64,000 nt of DNA, from positions 13,070,001-13,134,000 of the forward strand of contig CM072863.1 of NCBI GenBank assembly GCA_036937835.1, in the 5' to 3' direction. Source of the DNA: Pampus argenteus. Taxonomy: Eukaryota > Chordata > Actinopteri > Scombriformes > Stromateidae. The position numbers and the translations under genes were made by a program. Of this stretch, positions 11,301 through 23,258 are shown piece after piece (the stretch's first letter is position 1; each line of letters opens with the position of its first letter). The notes beneath the pieces were generated by a model, which was not told the origin of the DNA, searched no databases, and saw only the letters and a list, made by a program, of their open reading frames with translations.

Positions 11301-14300
11301 ATAGTAGAAGCAAAATAAAATGAAGCTATATGTCCTTATTTACACTTTTTTTGTCTTTGTCCTTTCCTCTACTTCTACTTTTCCTTCTCTCTTCTGTATT
11401 TTTCTCATTTCTCTTCCTCCATACCGTGTCAACAATCATTGCTTTACTTCCCATAAACATACGTTTAAACTCCTTATAGTAGTTTATCAGACTTCATAAT
11501 GTCTATATTATCACTATTTCCCCATATTATTCCTACAGGGACTCACGCGACCATAACGCACCTCTATGGCACTTTAAACCTCTTTAGTTAACATCTCTAT
11601 ATTGTTAGTGGGAGTCCTCTGTGTTACCTCAATAACCCTGAGCATGTTTAACACCCTTTGGCAAAACTGTTGCAAAACGACTTGTGATATATTTTACTGT
11701 ATTGTATTTTTTCTGAAATTGAGTAGGGGGTAACTGCAGCTTCATTGGTTTCTCTCTTCCGCCTCTCTCTTAGTTTCTAGATGTGTTTGGAGAGGCTGAT
11801 CTTGTGCGTAAAACATCCCTGATATTTGAGGCGCTCAAGGGATTTAGTGCGCATGCTCAGTGCGTCCCTCTCAGCAGCAAAGGAAACCACTGCTGCAGCA
11901 TCGGAGTCATACCAAGCATAACCTGCGTGTCAGTGCAGTCGACTTACAGCTGGCTGTGAGGAGAACTGACGCTACTCTCTTTTTTTGGCCTTTGTCACCG
12001 CGACACATTTACCTGCGTTTTAAAACAAAAAGTATATTTTAAGTCATTAGAGCAACTGGGAGAAATCCGGTTTCGATACTTTCTACGGTGTGTTATTAAA
12101 GTGGGTTTCTAGAAAACTAAAGTTGGAGGCTGGGCCTTTTAGGTTTTTGACCGTCGCTTGAGAGGAGAGAAAAAAAGCTGGTCTTTTTTGTTGTAAAAAC
12201 TCGATAAATGCTACTAACGAAAATGGACCTGTTGAACTACCAGTACCTGGACAAAATGAACAACAACATTGGCATTCTCTGCTACGAAGGTAAAATGGAG
12301 GGTTTGGGGCTGTTTTGTGGCTGTTATTACCGTTGTTTTTAAAACTTGGAAGTGGCCATTGCCCGTTACGGTGTGAGTGAAGTTAACGCTAGCGACGTTA
12401 ACAACTACTTTCCACATACATAGAAGAGAAAAAGTTTAGATTTTTAATACATATTAATTTGTTCAATGTTTATATGACATATTAACACAAACTAAAACCA
12501 GTTAGTAACTTTTCAGCAGTTTAAATATTGGGCCAACGTTATATTTTCCAACGGAACGTAATTCCGTAACCGTTAGCGACGTAGTTAACGTTAGCTTCTA
12601 TTCTCATTTTTGACTGTTTGCTCGTTGGCTGAAAACGTGGAAGTGTGTTTATAAGCCTGTCTTCACCAATTTCTGTGTTGCTGACCGCTGTCATGAAAAG
12701 AAAGAACCGACTAATGATTGAGATCAAAGGCTGAATAACAGGTCTGTAAGCCATGTGTGAATTTCATGGCTCTCCTATAGCTTACTCACACTGTGATTTT
12801 TCTGCTTCGATGTCTGTCATTGATTTGTTATTTTAAAACTGAGAAAACTGGATGTTGCAATCGAAATCTGTCACTTTGATACGTGTTTATCTTCTCTTCT
12901 CTCTGTAGACTACTAGGTATTTCTAGCACTGGTAGCATGCAAGTTTAAGTTTCGTCATGAAGGCAGAGAGCAGGAGGATCAATATCTTTGCAAAGTAGCT
13001 TGACTTTGAAGTATTACAACTCTGTTGGTGTTTATCATCCAGTCTTTCTGGGGGCTAAAACAAGTCACTCCCTCTGTCCTACCCATTTCTCTCCGGAGCA
13101 TGCAGACATAACCCCACCTGCATTTAAAAGAAAAAATAAATAAATTCACAAGCGAGTGTGCACTAGTCCAATAGAAATTCAGTTAAGGTTTTTAAGATCT
13201 TTACATGAGCAAGGAACATTTCAAAGAGCCAAGTGGAAATTTTGTGGCTGTACATCATTAGTACGAAAGAGTTGTTATGGGTTGTGACACACTTATACAA
13301 AATATAAAAAATGCAGTAACACAACAGGCTGTTTTTCATCATCTCTTTTGTCCTGCTCTGCTGTGCATTAACCTGCTTTCCACCACAGTTAGCAGTTTCT
13401 CTCCTATCTCTACTATTAAACTCCTATTAAAATTGTGTGATGGCTGAAAACCATTTTGCAGATTGGCAGAGAAGGTCAGACAGAGAGGCAAAATAAGGAG
13501 AGTGAAAAGAGTTGTAGCTGCATATAAAAATCACAAATGTACAACTATTAGCAGTAGAAGCACAACATGCTTTATTTAGTGAGTAAACATGTGATAGAGG
13601 CCTCTGATAAGAGAGTTGTGTTTCTGTCTCTAATGATTTAAAAAATTGTGTTGTTGTAATTCCTGTTTGGCAGACTGCAGGTAAGATTATTGCTTTTTGG
13701 CATGTGGCTTTTCAAGTTTTGCTCCAGTGTTTGGGTACCGGTCATTATTGTGAGATTCCAGTGACAGTTTTCTCAAAGTTCACTAATCTGTACAGTATAG
13801 TATACAGATAAAACTGACCTGGGATTGAATCCAATCAGAAGGTTTTACTGTGTCATCTTTCTTAGGTTTCATACCCAGTAAACTCAGTGAAGGAAATTAC
13901 AGGAGTGAAGAGGAGAGGGGACTACTCTTTAATAGTATTTTTATACTTGTGTATCCTTCGAGTGTCTATCTGACATGATGTTTCAAACACAATATTTTAT
14001 TTATCTCTCTGGAAGCACATATATGCAGGTTTAATCAATCCATTTGTTTTTCTGTGGGGTTTTTTGTGTGTTGTTTTCGCTGACTTTGCTCAAATCTGAC
14101 TCTATCATGTGCCTCATGATAAGAACACAAAGATAAAAAAAGGGCCAATCAGTAAAAGGAGTGAAAGAAAAGCTATTCATGTTCAAACGTGTTGAGCCAA
14201 GAAGGAGTTGGACGATCTTTGTGATACTGTGAGGGTGCTGACTTGTCTTTATTTGCATGGGCACACATACTCAAATACATTCCCATACAAACACACATGA

Positions 14301-16337
14301 GCATACATTTATATTGGTGCGCTGTCCTGAGAGTTTCAGTTCCTCAATAACGATCTTCCATTGATGTTATCATCAGTGTTTATTAGCAAGTGTAGGTATG
14401 ACATTTAACCAGTTATTTGATGCAGTACATATGAACCCACACCCTGATCAAGACAAGTGTTATGTGTGTTGATATGTGGCCTATTTAAATGACAGGGTTT
14501 TGCACACTAGAATAATCCTACATTAAGGTAATACTTCACTGTGCTTAGATGAATTGCAGTATCACCAGTAATCTGAGGTGAGTGATGTGTAGTACAATCC
14601 TGCAAGCATTAACTCATGAATATAAATATACTGATCTTGACTCAGTTCCTTTAGTGACTTTTCTAGTGCATGAATGTAAAACTAATTGATAAATGGAAAC
14701 AGACTTGGGTGTTTATGAGCTGTAGTAAATTGAAAGGTCATCAGTAATTACAGGTCTGTTAATCAGGTTATCGCAATGTCAATTCTGTTCTTGATTTTAG
14801 TGACAAAGTTAGTTTAATGTAATATGTGAAAGATGACATACATCTATGTATTGCTTCTACTTTTTCTTCCCCGTATTATGTCTGTATCACAAGTCATCTC
14901 AATTCTACTGAATAGGTTTCGATACAAAAAAAGTTTCTGAACCATTTGTGGAATTTATTGACAATGCTCAATGGTACCCACCCTTATCCATGAATGACAG
15001 ATTTAAGTTACTTATTTGCAGTACTCATATACTGTAGAGTTGGGCTTAAGGGGTCAAACAAATGTTTCATGCTGACGTGTAAAATAGGAAAGTGAGCTGC
15101 TAAGTTTTACTGATTCTGTATTCCCATTTAAATGATGCCCTAAAAGTTACTTAACATAGAAACACATAACAATGCAATGATCATATAGACTTTATATCAG
15201 TTTACATTATTTCAACTTAGTTTTTGAGAAGCAATGCCCTGATACTACAATACCCATGAGCCATAACCACTGTTGCCATGGAGAAGCAGCCAGTTACAGG
15301 TGCAAATCAGCGGGGGTAGGGACTTAAAAGGATTGTGGTTAGGCACAATAATTATTGAATTAATCCAAAATTTACACATACTTCTAAAGTGATTTGCTTT
15401 AAGGTGTAGTTTGTATTGTCCATTACCTCAACATTGTAATCTTTAGCTTCCTCCTGCCATTATTTTAAACAATTTTAAGATCTGTAATTGGATTCATCTG
15501 GAACCAGGGTTGCCTGAAGCTTCTCCCACTTTGCAGCCCTATGGCTAACCGAAAGGTTCCCAGTGTGGCTTTTGGGGACCAATAGAATATCATGTTATAA
15601 CATAAACGTCACTGTTAGAGACAAAGTACCTGAAGTGCTGTACTTAAAAGAAAAGCAAGACTCCAATCTCTTGCAGTGTAACCAACAGTTGTATGTATTT
15701 ATTTTCAAATCATTGTGTGTTCCCAATAATGTTATACCATGGTGTCTGTTGGTGATTCTATTTTTTGGAAAATATTGTTTTAGCTAGTTGTGTGAATTAT
15801 TTTCATGATCTCCCTGCCATTTTTTGAGCTCTCAGCCTTTTGGTTCATCTGTATGTCTCTTTCATTCTAGCCCTCCCTTTCTCTCTCTGTAAAGCTGCTA
15901 TCAGTTGTAGGCCTGGCAGTGAGGGGTTCAGGGGACTGCTGACTGTCACTTTTTGCTGCTGAGCAGTAGAAAATAAACAAGGTTGAAAACATCCTCAAAC
16001 TTGTGCACTTTTGTCAGCCTCTCTCTCTCTCTCTTTGTCTTTCTGTCTTGCTCTCCTTTCCTCTGTCAGAGATCAAACCAATCTAACATCCGGTTTAAAA
16101 GTTCAGCTCACAAAGACAAGAACTTCTGTGGAAGAGTGTCTTTTTTTCTTCAGTGTAGCATGTCCTTTTGAGTATTTAAAGAACAAAACCTCCATGGACT
16201 TGAAAAATAAAAGCAACCCCAGAGGGCGAAGTTCAGGTTACTTAGAAACTCAGCCAAAAATAATCACTTTGCAGAGAGAGAAGAGGACAAGTTTGGACTC
16301 ATCTTTTATACGTATCTGGAGGGGAAAAGCAGAGAAG

Positions 16338-16369
<32 letters not shown>

Positions 16370-19300
16370 CTGGGAAGTGGAGAGAGAGAGGTTCACCTCT
16401 GTTTGTAATCCAATCCCATCCTGATTCCAAACTGTTTGAAGTTCTGTCAAGAGAAATAGGCTTTGATCATGAAGACCTAATGAACTGAGAGAGAAGAGAG
16501 GAAAGGATAGAGTGGAGTTTTACTTCAGTGTAAGAGCCTGCCTTCCACTGATTGTCTGCTGGTTTAAGGGAAAAAATCTTATCATAATATTGCAGTACTG
16601 AACAAGTACTGGTGTGTGGAGTAGATATTGTAGTATATTGTAGACACTGTACTCTAAGTTATATTCTATATTATTCTATATATAATATTATATTATGCAT
16701 TAGCTGCAGCTAATTGTATTGTATTGTATCAGTAGTTGGGAGTACCTGCCTACTTTCCTTGTTCCCATCTTTTGATTTGAGGATAAGTTAGATAAGAAAA
16801 AAAACAGGAAGGTAAAGCTGAGTCCCTTGTAACTGTTTTAGTTCTTTTGGTCCATCAACCCTAAATGTCTGTGAAATAAATCCAACATTGGTGAAGGTCA
16901 TATTGTACAGGCAGTATTGCGAGACAATCTTCAAAATTACTTGAGCTGTATCAACACCTGTCCAAAACAACAAAACCTGAACATCATAATCTTCATAATG
17001 GTAGGACCTACTGCAGAATGAATGTAAAGTCAACTGAGTGTCAGTTTGCTCAGTTTCACTGTGGTGCAGCAGTTAGATCAACAGTATTTGACTCCATGCG
17101 GTCAAATGTCTTACTTGTTTGCAGGGGAAACCCTTACAGATTCACCCCTTCACCCTGAACTTCTGATAAGCTGTTATGTGCCCTGGATCCTGATTGGACA
17201 GTCTGGTGTCACAGTCTCCCTTCTTTTATTGCCATCCCTCTGTCCTGCCAAAAATAATGATGTCATCCTTGTTGCCATGGTACACAGTGGGGCGAGCAGG
17301 AACATGCCAGAGAGAGAGGGGAGGAGGTGCTGCTGTGTTTGGGAGGCCATGCTAAGACTAAACATACATAGAGAGACATTGGTGGAACAGACACACTAAC
17401 AGTGTGTGGGTGCATGCTACTGCCATTGAAATGATTTAATTATAGAATTATTTTCAGCTGGGTCTGAACAGGTTTTCTCCCAGATTTGTCCTCACACATC
17501 CAAAAGTTATGGTATTTGAAATCAAATTTAAACTATATCTATAAATGATCAAATTTAGTAATATCTCATTATCACTAAATCCTAATACTGACAATCTGAA
17601 AATCTGAAATGAAGTAGGAGCAGTCAGTTAGTATTGCGTTGCAGGGGTTTAGAGTACTAGCTTTAGTAACTAATAGTTGTTTCTCTCAGTAGTAATGGAG
17701 AAAGTTATGACTTGGAATGGGAGTTTTACTCTAGGTTATATGTTTTGTTTGGGAAAGTTCAGGCAGATACATGAAGCTGAAGAAGTGGAAAGTCCCCATG
17801 CTGAGACAGAGCCAGTGGTAGTTTTCCTGATTCTCTTTTGCACTTACTCCCACTCAATGAAGACTCTGTAGGCCTTCTGTATGAGGACAAGCCTGGAGGA
17901 AAGCAGAGTCAAGAGACAGAGAGACAGAGAGAGAGATTTCTTCGAAAACATTCCTAACCAGATACTCTTCTGTTCATGCCAGAGGTTTGTGCCTCTCTCA
18001 GCAAACTGTATAAGTCAACAAAAAAAAACAAATTTTGAGCTGAAACTCTGCCTGTACAGTAAATTCACTGTGATGAAGTAGTTTTTGTGGTAGGTGTTTA
18101 AAGTGGCAATAAAACAGTTACCGTCTGCGTAAAAATACTGTGATTATAACTAATTAACATATTTACATTAATGAGTAAGCACCCTGTTAGAAGTGTAAGA
18201 ACGAAAGTTGACAGTGAAAGCACAGTTGTCATGTCACAACTTCAACTTTCTCAAAGATTCTGCATTACTAATAATCATTCTCTATCTGTGTTTTGTCTTT
18301 CTTCTTCCTCCCTGCCCTCCTTCCTTAGGTGAATCAGCTTTGAGGGCGGACCCCAGACTTCAGTCCCTGTCCCTATCCTCGTCTTCATCATCATCATCAT
18401 CTTCGTCATCATCATCCTCTTCCTCCTCCATCTCCAGCCACAGGACAGGACCTCCTCCCATCAGCCCCACCAAGAGGAAGCTGAGTGGGGACCAGGTGGA
18501 CAGTGACATGGACGACAGTGAACATGTGGCAAAGATTAGCCGACTGTTTGCTACACAGCTGTGAGTACACTGACTGAGACACACGTTCTAATAAAATCCA
18601 TTAGAGACCTTGCAATTGAGTTCTTTTTTAGAAGTTCATTTCCTGAGGTGCAAGGGAAAATTAAGGATCTTGAATTTTGTATTACTGCACCTTCCTCTTT
18701 TTTACTGTCTCTGTTCTTTTGTCTGCATCTCACACACAAACACACTGCAGCCAGGGAAGGAGTCACCGTTCTTCTTACAAACTACATATACATGCATCAC
18801 TCTGTTTTTAAAAGAAGTCTTTTTTTGTTTCACTTGTGTATGCAAGGTTTTTTTGTTGGCAAAGTGTTTGCGGGCTCCTCGCTTGGTGAAGTTGTGCACA
18901 GGCAGGCTTTTTCAGTCCCAGTTTGGCTCCAGGGTGCTACACCAGGTTTAGCTCTCTCCACAGTGTTCTCCTTATAGCCACAGATCTCTGTAAGCTTGGA
19001 AACAGGGACTGCACAACAGAAAGATTACTCACATCTCCAACGTTCCCACATTCGCACTTCCAGAGATTCCAGAGATTCTGGAGCTCTGATTGGTGGTGAA
19101 GGACTGGGGGCCAGGGGCAGTGGAGTCAGAGCTCATGCTCTCTCTTTCTAAGCTTGACTGAGTCAGTCATGGGACTCCAGCCATTGCTATTTATTGCAGA
19201 GACTGACAGGGAGGTGTTGGGTAGTGCAGTTTTGCATGCATGCTAGTTCTTAGCAATATGTCCTGTTACCTAAAATAGTATTCACAATTAATAGTACCTA

Positions 19301-22300
19301 GCAAGAAAACACCACAAGTACGAAAAACACCAGTAAAAACTTATGAGCAGCATTCACGTTAGTAAATTGCCAATAAATTGGAGAGGAAACTTTTTTCCCA
19401 GAGTGATTTATGGTTTTGGGGCATCAGCACATGACAGAAGTAAGTCAAAGTTGTTCACTTGCCTGTGCTACAGAGCAGGCTATTTTAGTGAAGATTGTGT
19501 TACAGGTAGGATTCTGTGACTGTTGAATCATTTTGTTCTAGTGGCACAAGGGAAAGAGTCTTTCTACCTTCATCTTGTGACCGTGCTCTCATAACAAAGG
19601 ATTAGCTTGTGCAACTTGACATTTATGCAGAGTCATCTTGTTTTTTTTCTTATGGCTGTGTCAGTGGTGGGAGAATTAACATTATACTTTTCAGGGAAAC
19701 CATCATCATCCCGGTCAGTGTATTATTCTATTGTCTCAGTTGTTTTTCACTGTCTGAGACATTTTTCATGCACCATGTGGTTAACTTCTGCATACATTGA
19801 TAAGCAAATGTACTACTCATGTATCACAAGTTGGACTTTATTTTGTAAGTTGGTTTGCCCAAGTACAATGGGACTTATTGTCATATTAGCTTTGAGTTGA
19901 TGTCGTAATTCCTCGTCTCAGCTCCAGAATGCAACCATTTTGCATTGGGCATTTTGTGTAGTAAGAAATTGAAAATAGGTGCTGTGCAAATAAAACTGCA
20001 AAGTCTAATATTTAAGGCTTTTCAGACTGCTCATTGTACCATAGGTATTTCCTAGAAGTAACCCGTGATAAGCCATAATCCCTTTTTTTTAATCCATTTT
20101 AATTATGACCTTGAAGTCATTTGACTCAAGGTACTGTAAGGTTAATCTCCACCTTAAAAAAAGTCAATTGCAAGTTGACATGCTGTAACGTCAAGTTAAA
20201 TTCAGGGCTCTCTAAATCATAAATCTTCATAAATATATTTTTTCATCTTGGAAACCCATTTGCCCAGGGCCATTTTAATTTTATCTTATTTTTAGTCATT
20301 TAATTTGAAGTTTCTCTGAGGGTATTTTTTTCCCTGGCAAAGGTAACTGGTGAATGACTTGTTGAAACCTGCAGTCAGAGTCAGCTTCTCAAAGTTTTCC
20401 TGCTCGTTTAGACTGTTGTGCTTGTCTAAAGAACAGTGATTACACTAAAGTGGAGAATGATGGGGTGTTGTTACAGAAGAAATAATGCTAGCTAAAAATA
20501 ATGAGTTAAAACGCCATCTATAGAAAACACTGTTGAGAACTTGACAGTCAGATAGCCTTTAACATACATGAGCTTTCTTCTTCATTTAACCCATCTGTCT
20601 ATTGTCGGAACAGTGATTAGGCTTAATTTGAAAATGATGGACTTAGTTCTTGGGAAAAAAAGCTGGAGAGAAAACCAGAAAATTAACATCTACACACACA
20701 CACACACACACACAGTTCCTATGTCCAGAGATGGTTATCTGAAGCCATTCTAGCTGTTGAATGCGCTGGCTGTTTCTGTCTGTTTAGCTAGTTTTGTCTG
20801 TACTGATTGCTCTGTTCCTGCATGTTTCATTCTATGGCAGTTTTCCTGTGCGCTGACTGTATCCGTTCCGTTTTTGTTGAATTTCTTGTAGTTCACTGTT
20901 TGTTTTTTTTGTTTTGTTTTTTCACTGAAGTTCATATTTTCAGTGAGTGTTGACACAGACAGACACCTGACACCTCAGACTTGGGGATGGATAATGTAGT
21001 AGGAAGGTCAGATTTCCTTTGTTGTCCAATCACAACAAGCTGAAGTCAGGGGGAGGCGCAGGCTGGGGTGCGAGAAAGAAAACTTTCTGAACAAACTCAA
21101 GCTTCTTTTATAGACGGTAATACCAAGCATTATAGGTGGATCACTGTTTTGTCTTGATTAGCTTTTGCAGAAAGCTGGTGTATTTCAGAATGTAGTTTTG
21201 AATGTATTTTTCACAAGCACTGTGAGTGTCTCAAGGTTATCTTTGCCAGTTTGTGATATGAAGTCAAAACAAAAAGGTTTGTCATGGTAAACCCTGCTTT
21301 TAAGAAGTCTGTGAAAATAATGGTAATACAAGTGTCAGGCTCAGTAAATGTGCTCTGTATGTTCGCATGTGTCTGTGCAGGTATGCACATGTGTCGTTGT
21401 GTGTGCTGTCTATACTTGCATGTGTTTTTGCCTATCTGTGATCATCTGTGTAGTGAGTGTGTAGTGAGTGTGTAGTGAGTGTGTAGTGAGTGTGTAGTGA
21501 GTGGGCTCCTTGTCAGGCAGTGGGGGCTATTTTCTCATTTTCTCTGAGGAGTAGGAGGAGTCTTGAACAAAGAAGCCTTATCCTGTCCACTGGAGCCTGC
21601 GGGCTGGAAGCTTGCTGCTGCCTGCTCGCCTGCCCGCCACTCTGCAGTTGTAGACCCTCCAGTATGAAAGTGCTTTTGCTCAGCTGTTTCATTTCTCTTT
21701 AAAAGTAAGAGCCAGTCACAGAGGAATACTTTGTATAGGCGTTTAATTAGGGAGTAAAATTTCAGGAAAGTATATTTACAGCAGCAAGGTTTCATGTGAC
21801 TCAGCGGGCAGTAGTTTTTTCATGTTAGAATTTATTTAATTTTCTTAGACATAAAGCTGGGCAGTACATCCTAATTAAGAATTTATTGTCTGTCTGTAAA
21901 TGACCAATAACACATAATTACTTTGTCAGAGAGTGATAAAACCTGACAAATTGCTGTAATCAAATTTACAGCAAACAATGTCTGTTAGTCATTACTTGGA
22001 ACAGTTGTTCCTATTTCATGTCCTCCTTGTTCTTGGTCATTTTTGCAGGTCTGAAATTTGGCTTCATTCTTTTTTTGTTTGTTTTGTTTTTACAGAAGTA
22101 TAATCTTTCATTTATGTTACTCTTAATGATAATGGACAGATATAGAAGCTAAAAGCACATCCTAGCGAGTTTTAAAATAAGTCAGTTTCCTGCAGTGGGA
22201 AGAACTGTACAGCAATTGTAGCTTCTTTCTACTGGGAACTTCATCGGTGAGTTGTTCTCATGGAAGTTTCTCCAGAGGCCAAATGGAGAGAAAATAAGAG

Positions 22301-22971
22301 AGAGGAAGAGTCTTTGTGTGTGTGTAAGTGTGGCCAAAGCTAGTGAAGTCATTGTTACTCTCTTGTTTTACATGAAACTATTAATGTAGTGTGTGAGCAT
22401 GTGAGGAAAGAAGGGAGGGCCTGTGGGTCTCTCTTTTTCATTTTGTGTGTATGTGTGTCTGTATGTGTTTTCACATGTTGTTTTCTTTGCCTCCTTGTTG
22501 TGGTTGTTCCCATATCCGATCTGTCCCAGCTTTGATAACAAAGGATTTTCTTTAGCCCTCTTTCTCTGCAGTCAGCTAACTGACAAATATGTCCTTGATT
22601 TCCATCAGTATTTCTGCAAAGGGGGAAATCTGTAGAGAGAGTTGTTAAGGAAATGGGGCAAAAGCTTGTTTTGATCACCTAGAAACCAAGCATAGTATGC
22701 ATTTAACATGCATTTAAATGTTATCTGATATTTTTTTATTTTTGTTAAGGATGATTACTTAATTTATAACATAATGACTATCAGTTATTATACTAACAGC
22801 AAATGACATCTCTTAAGGGGTTTTTCCTCTGGGTTTTGAATATTCTATTTTAAAGATGCAAATATTATTCCTGACTTCTGCTCAGTCCTGCTGCTAAAAC
22901 CTGGACTGAGCAAAGTAAACTGTTGAGATGTTTGTATACTTCATATACATAGTCCGGGTAAGCCCTGTGGC

Positions 22972-23044
<73 letters not shown>

Positions 23045-23205
23045 TTTGTGGGTTTCTGCAGACCTCGCGGAGCTTGGGCATGGTTGCAACCTGTGGTTGA
23101 GCCTTCATCCTCCTCTGCCTTTTTCTTTTTTGCCTTTTCTCTATGCCCTGATTCTTCCCAGATGTTTCCTGTGTGTATCTCTCTCTCTCTCTCTCTCTCT
23201 CTCGC

Positions 23206-23258
<53 letters not shown>

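Larger units (their letters stand above)
875..11719 (+). other. vgll4 intron 1, distal part
   Basis: About 10.8 kb with no recognised exon. It holds microsatellites (2520-2608, 3261-3299, 5271-5313), a SINE-like piece (2625-2700), a Tc1/mariner-like end (3470-3600), a hAT-type MITE copy (3618-3780), a triple AGGTCA array (5025-5051), a decayed LINE fragment (9423-9700) and a complete hAT MITE (9795-9957). Short open frames here show no conserved motif. Confidence 0.7.
12290..18328 (+). other. vgll4 intron between proximal first exon and shared exon
   Basis: About 6.0 kb. The first 300 bases stay CpG-rich and contain two related TTAACG/TAGCGACG clusters (12382-12402 and 12570-12594). Further on are a ZNF143-like motif (15244-15260) and pyrimidine and purine repeats (16018-16034, 16340-16370). 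No exon is recognised. Confidence 0.65.

Noticed and set aside
11860..12042. 60-codon frame upstream of the proximal vgll4 exon
   Set aside because: It begins at GTG, not ATG, and overlaps the likely 5' UTR; no homology recognised.
16011..16424. 137-codon frame in vgll4 intron
   Set aside because: Built from CT and GA repeats joined by unpatterned sequence; no splice or motif support.
18360..18584. Minus-strand frame with an Asp/Glu run
   Set aside because: Antisense shadow of the vgll4 Ser codons.
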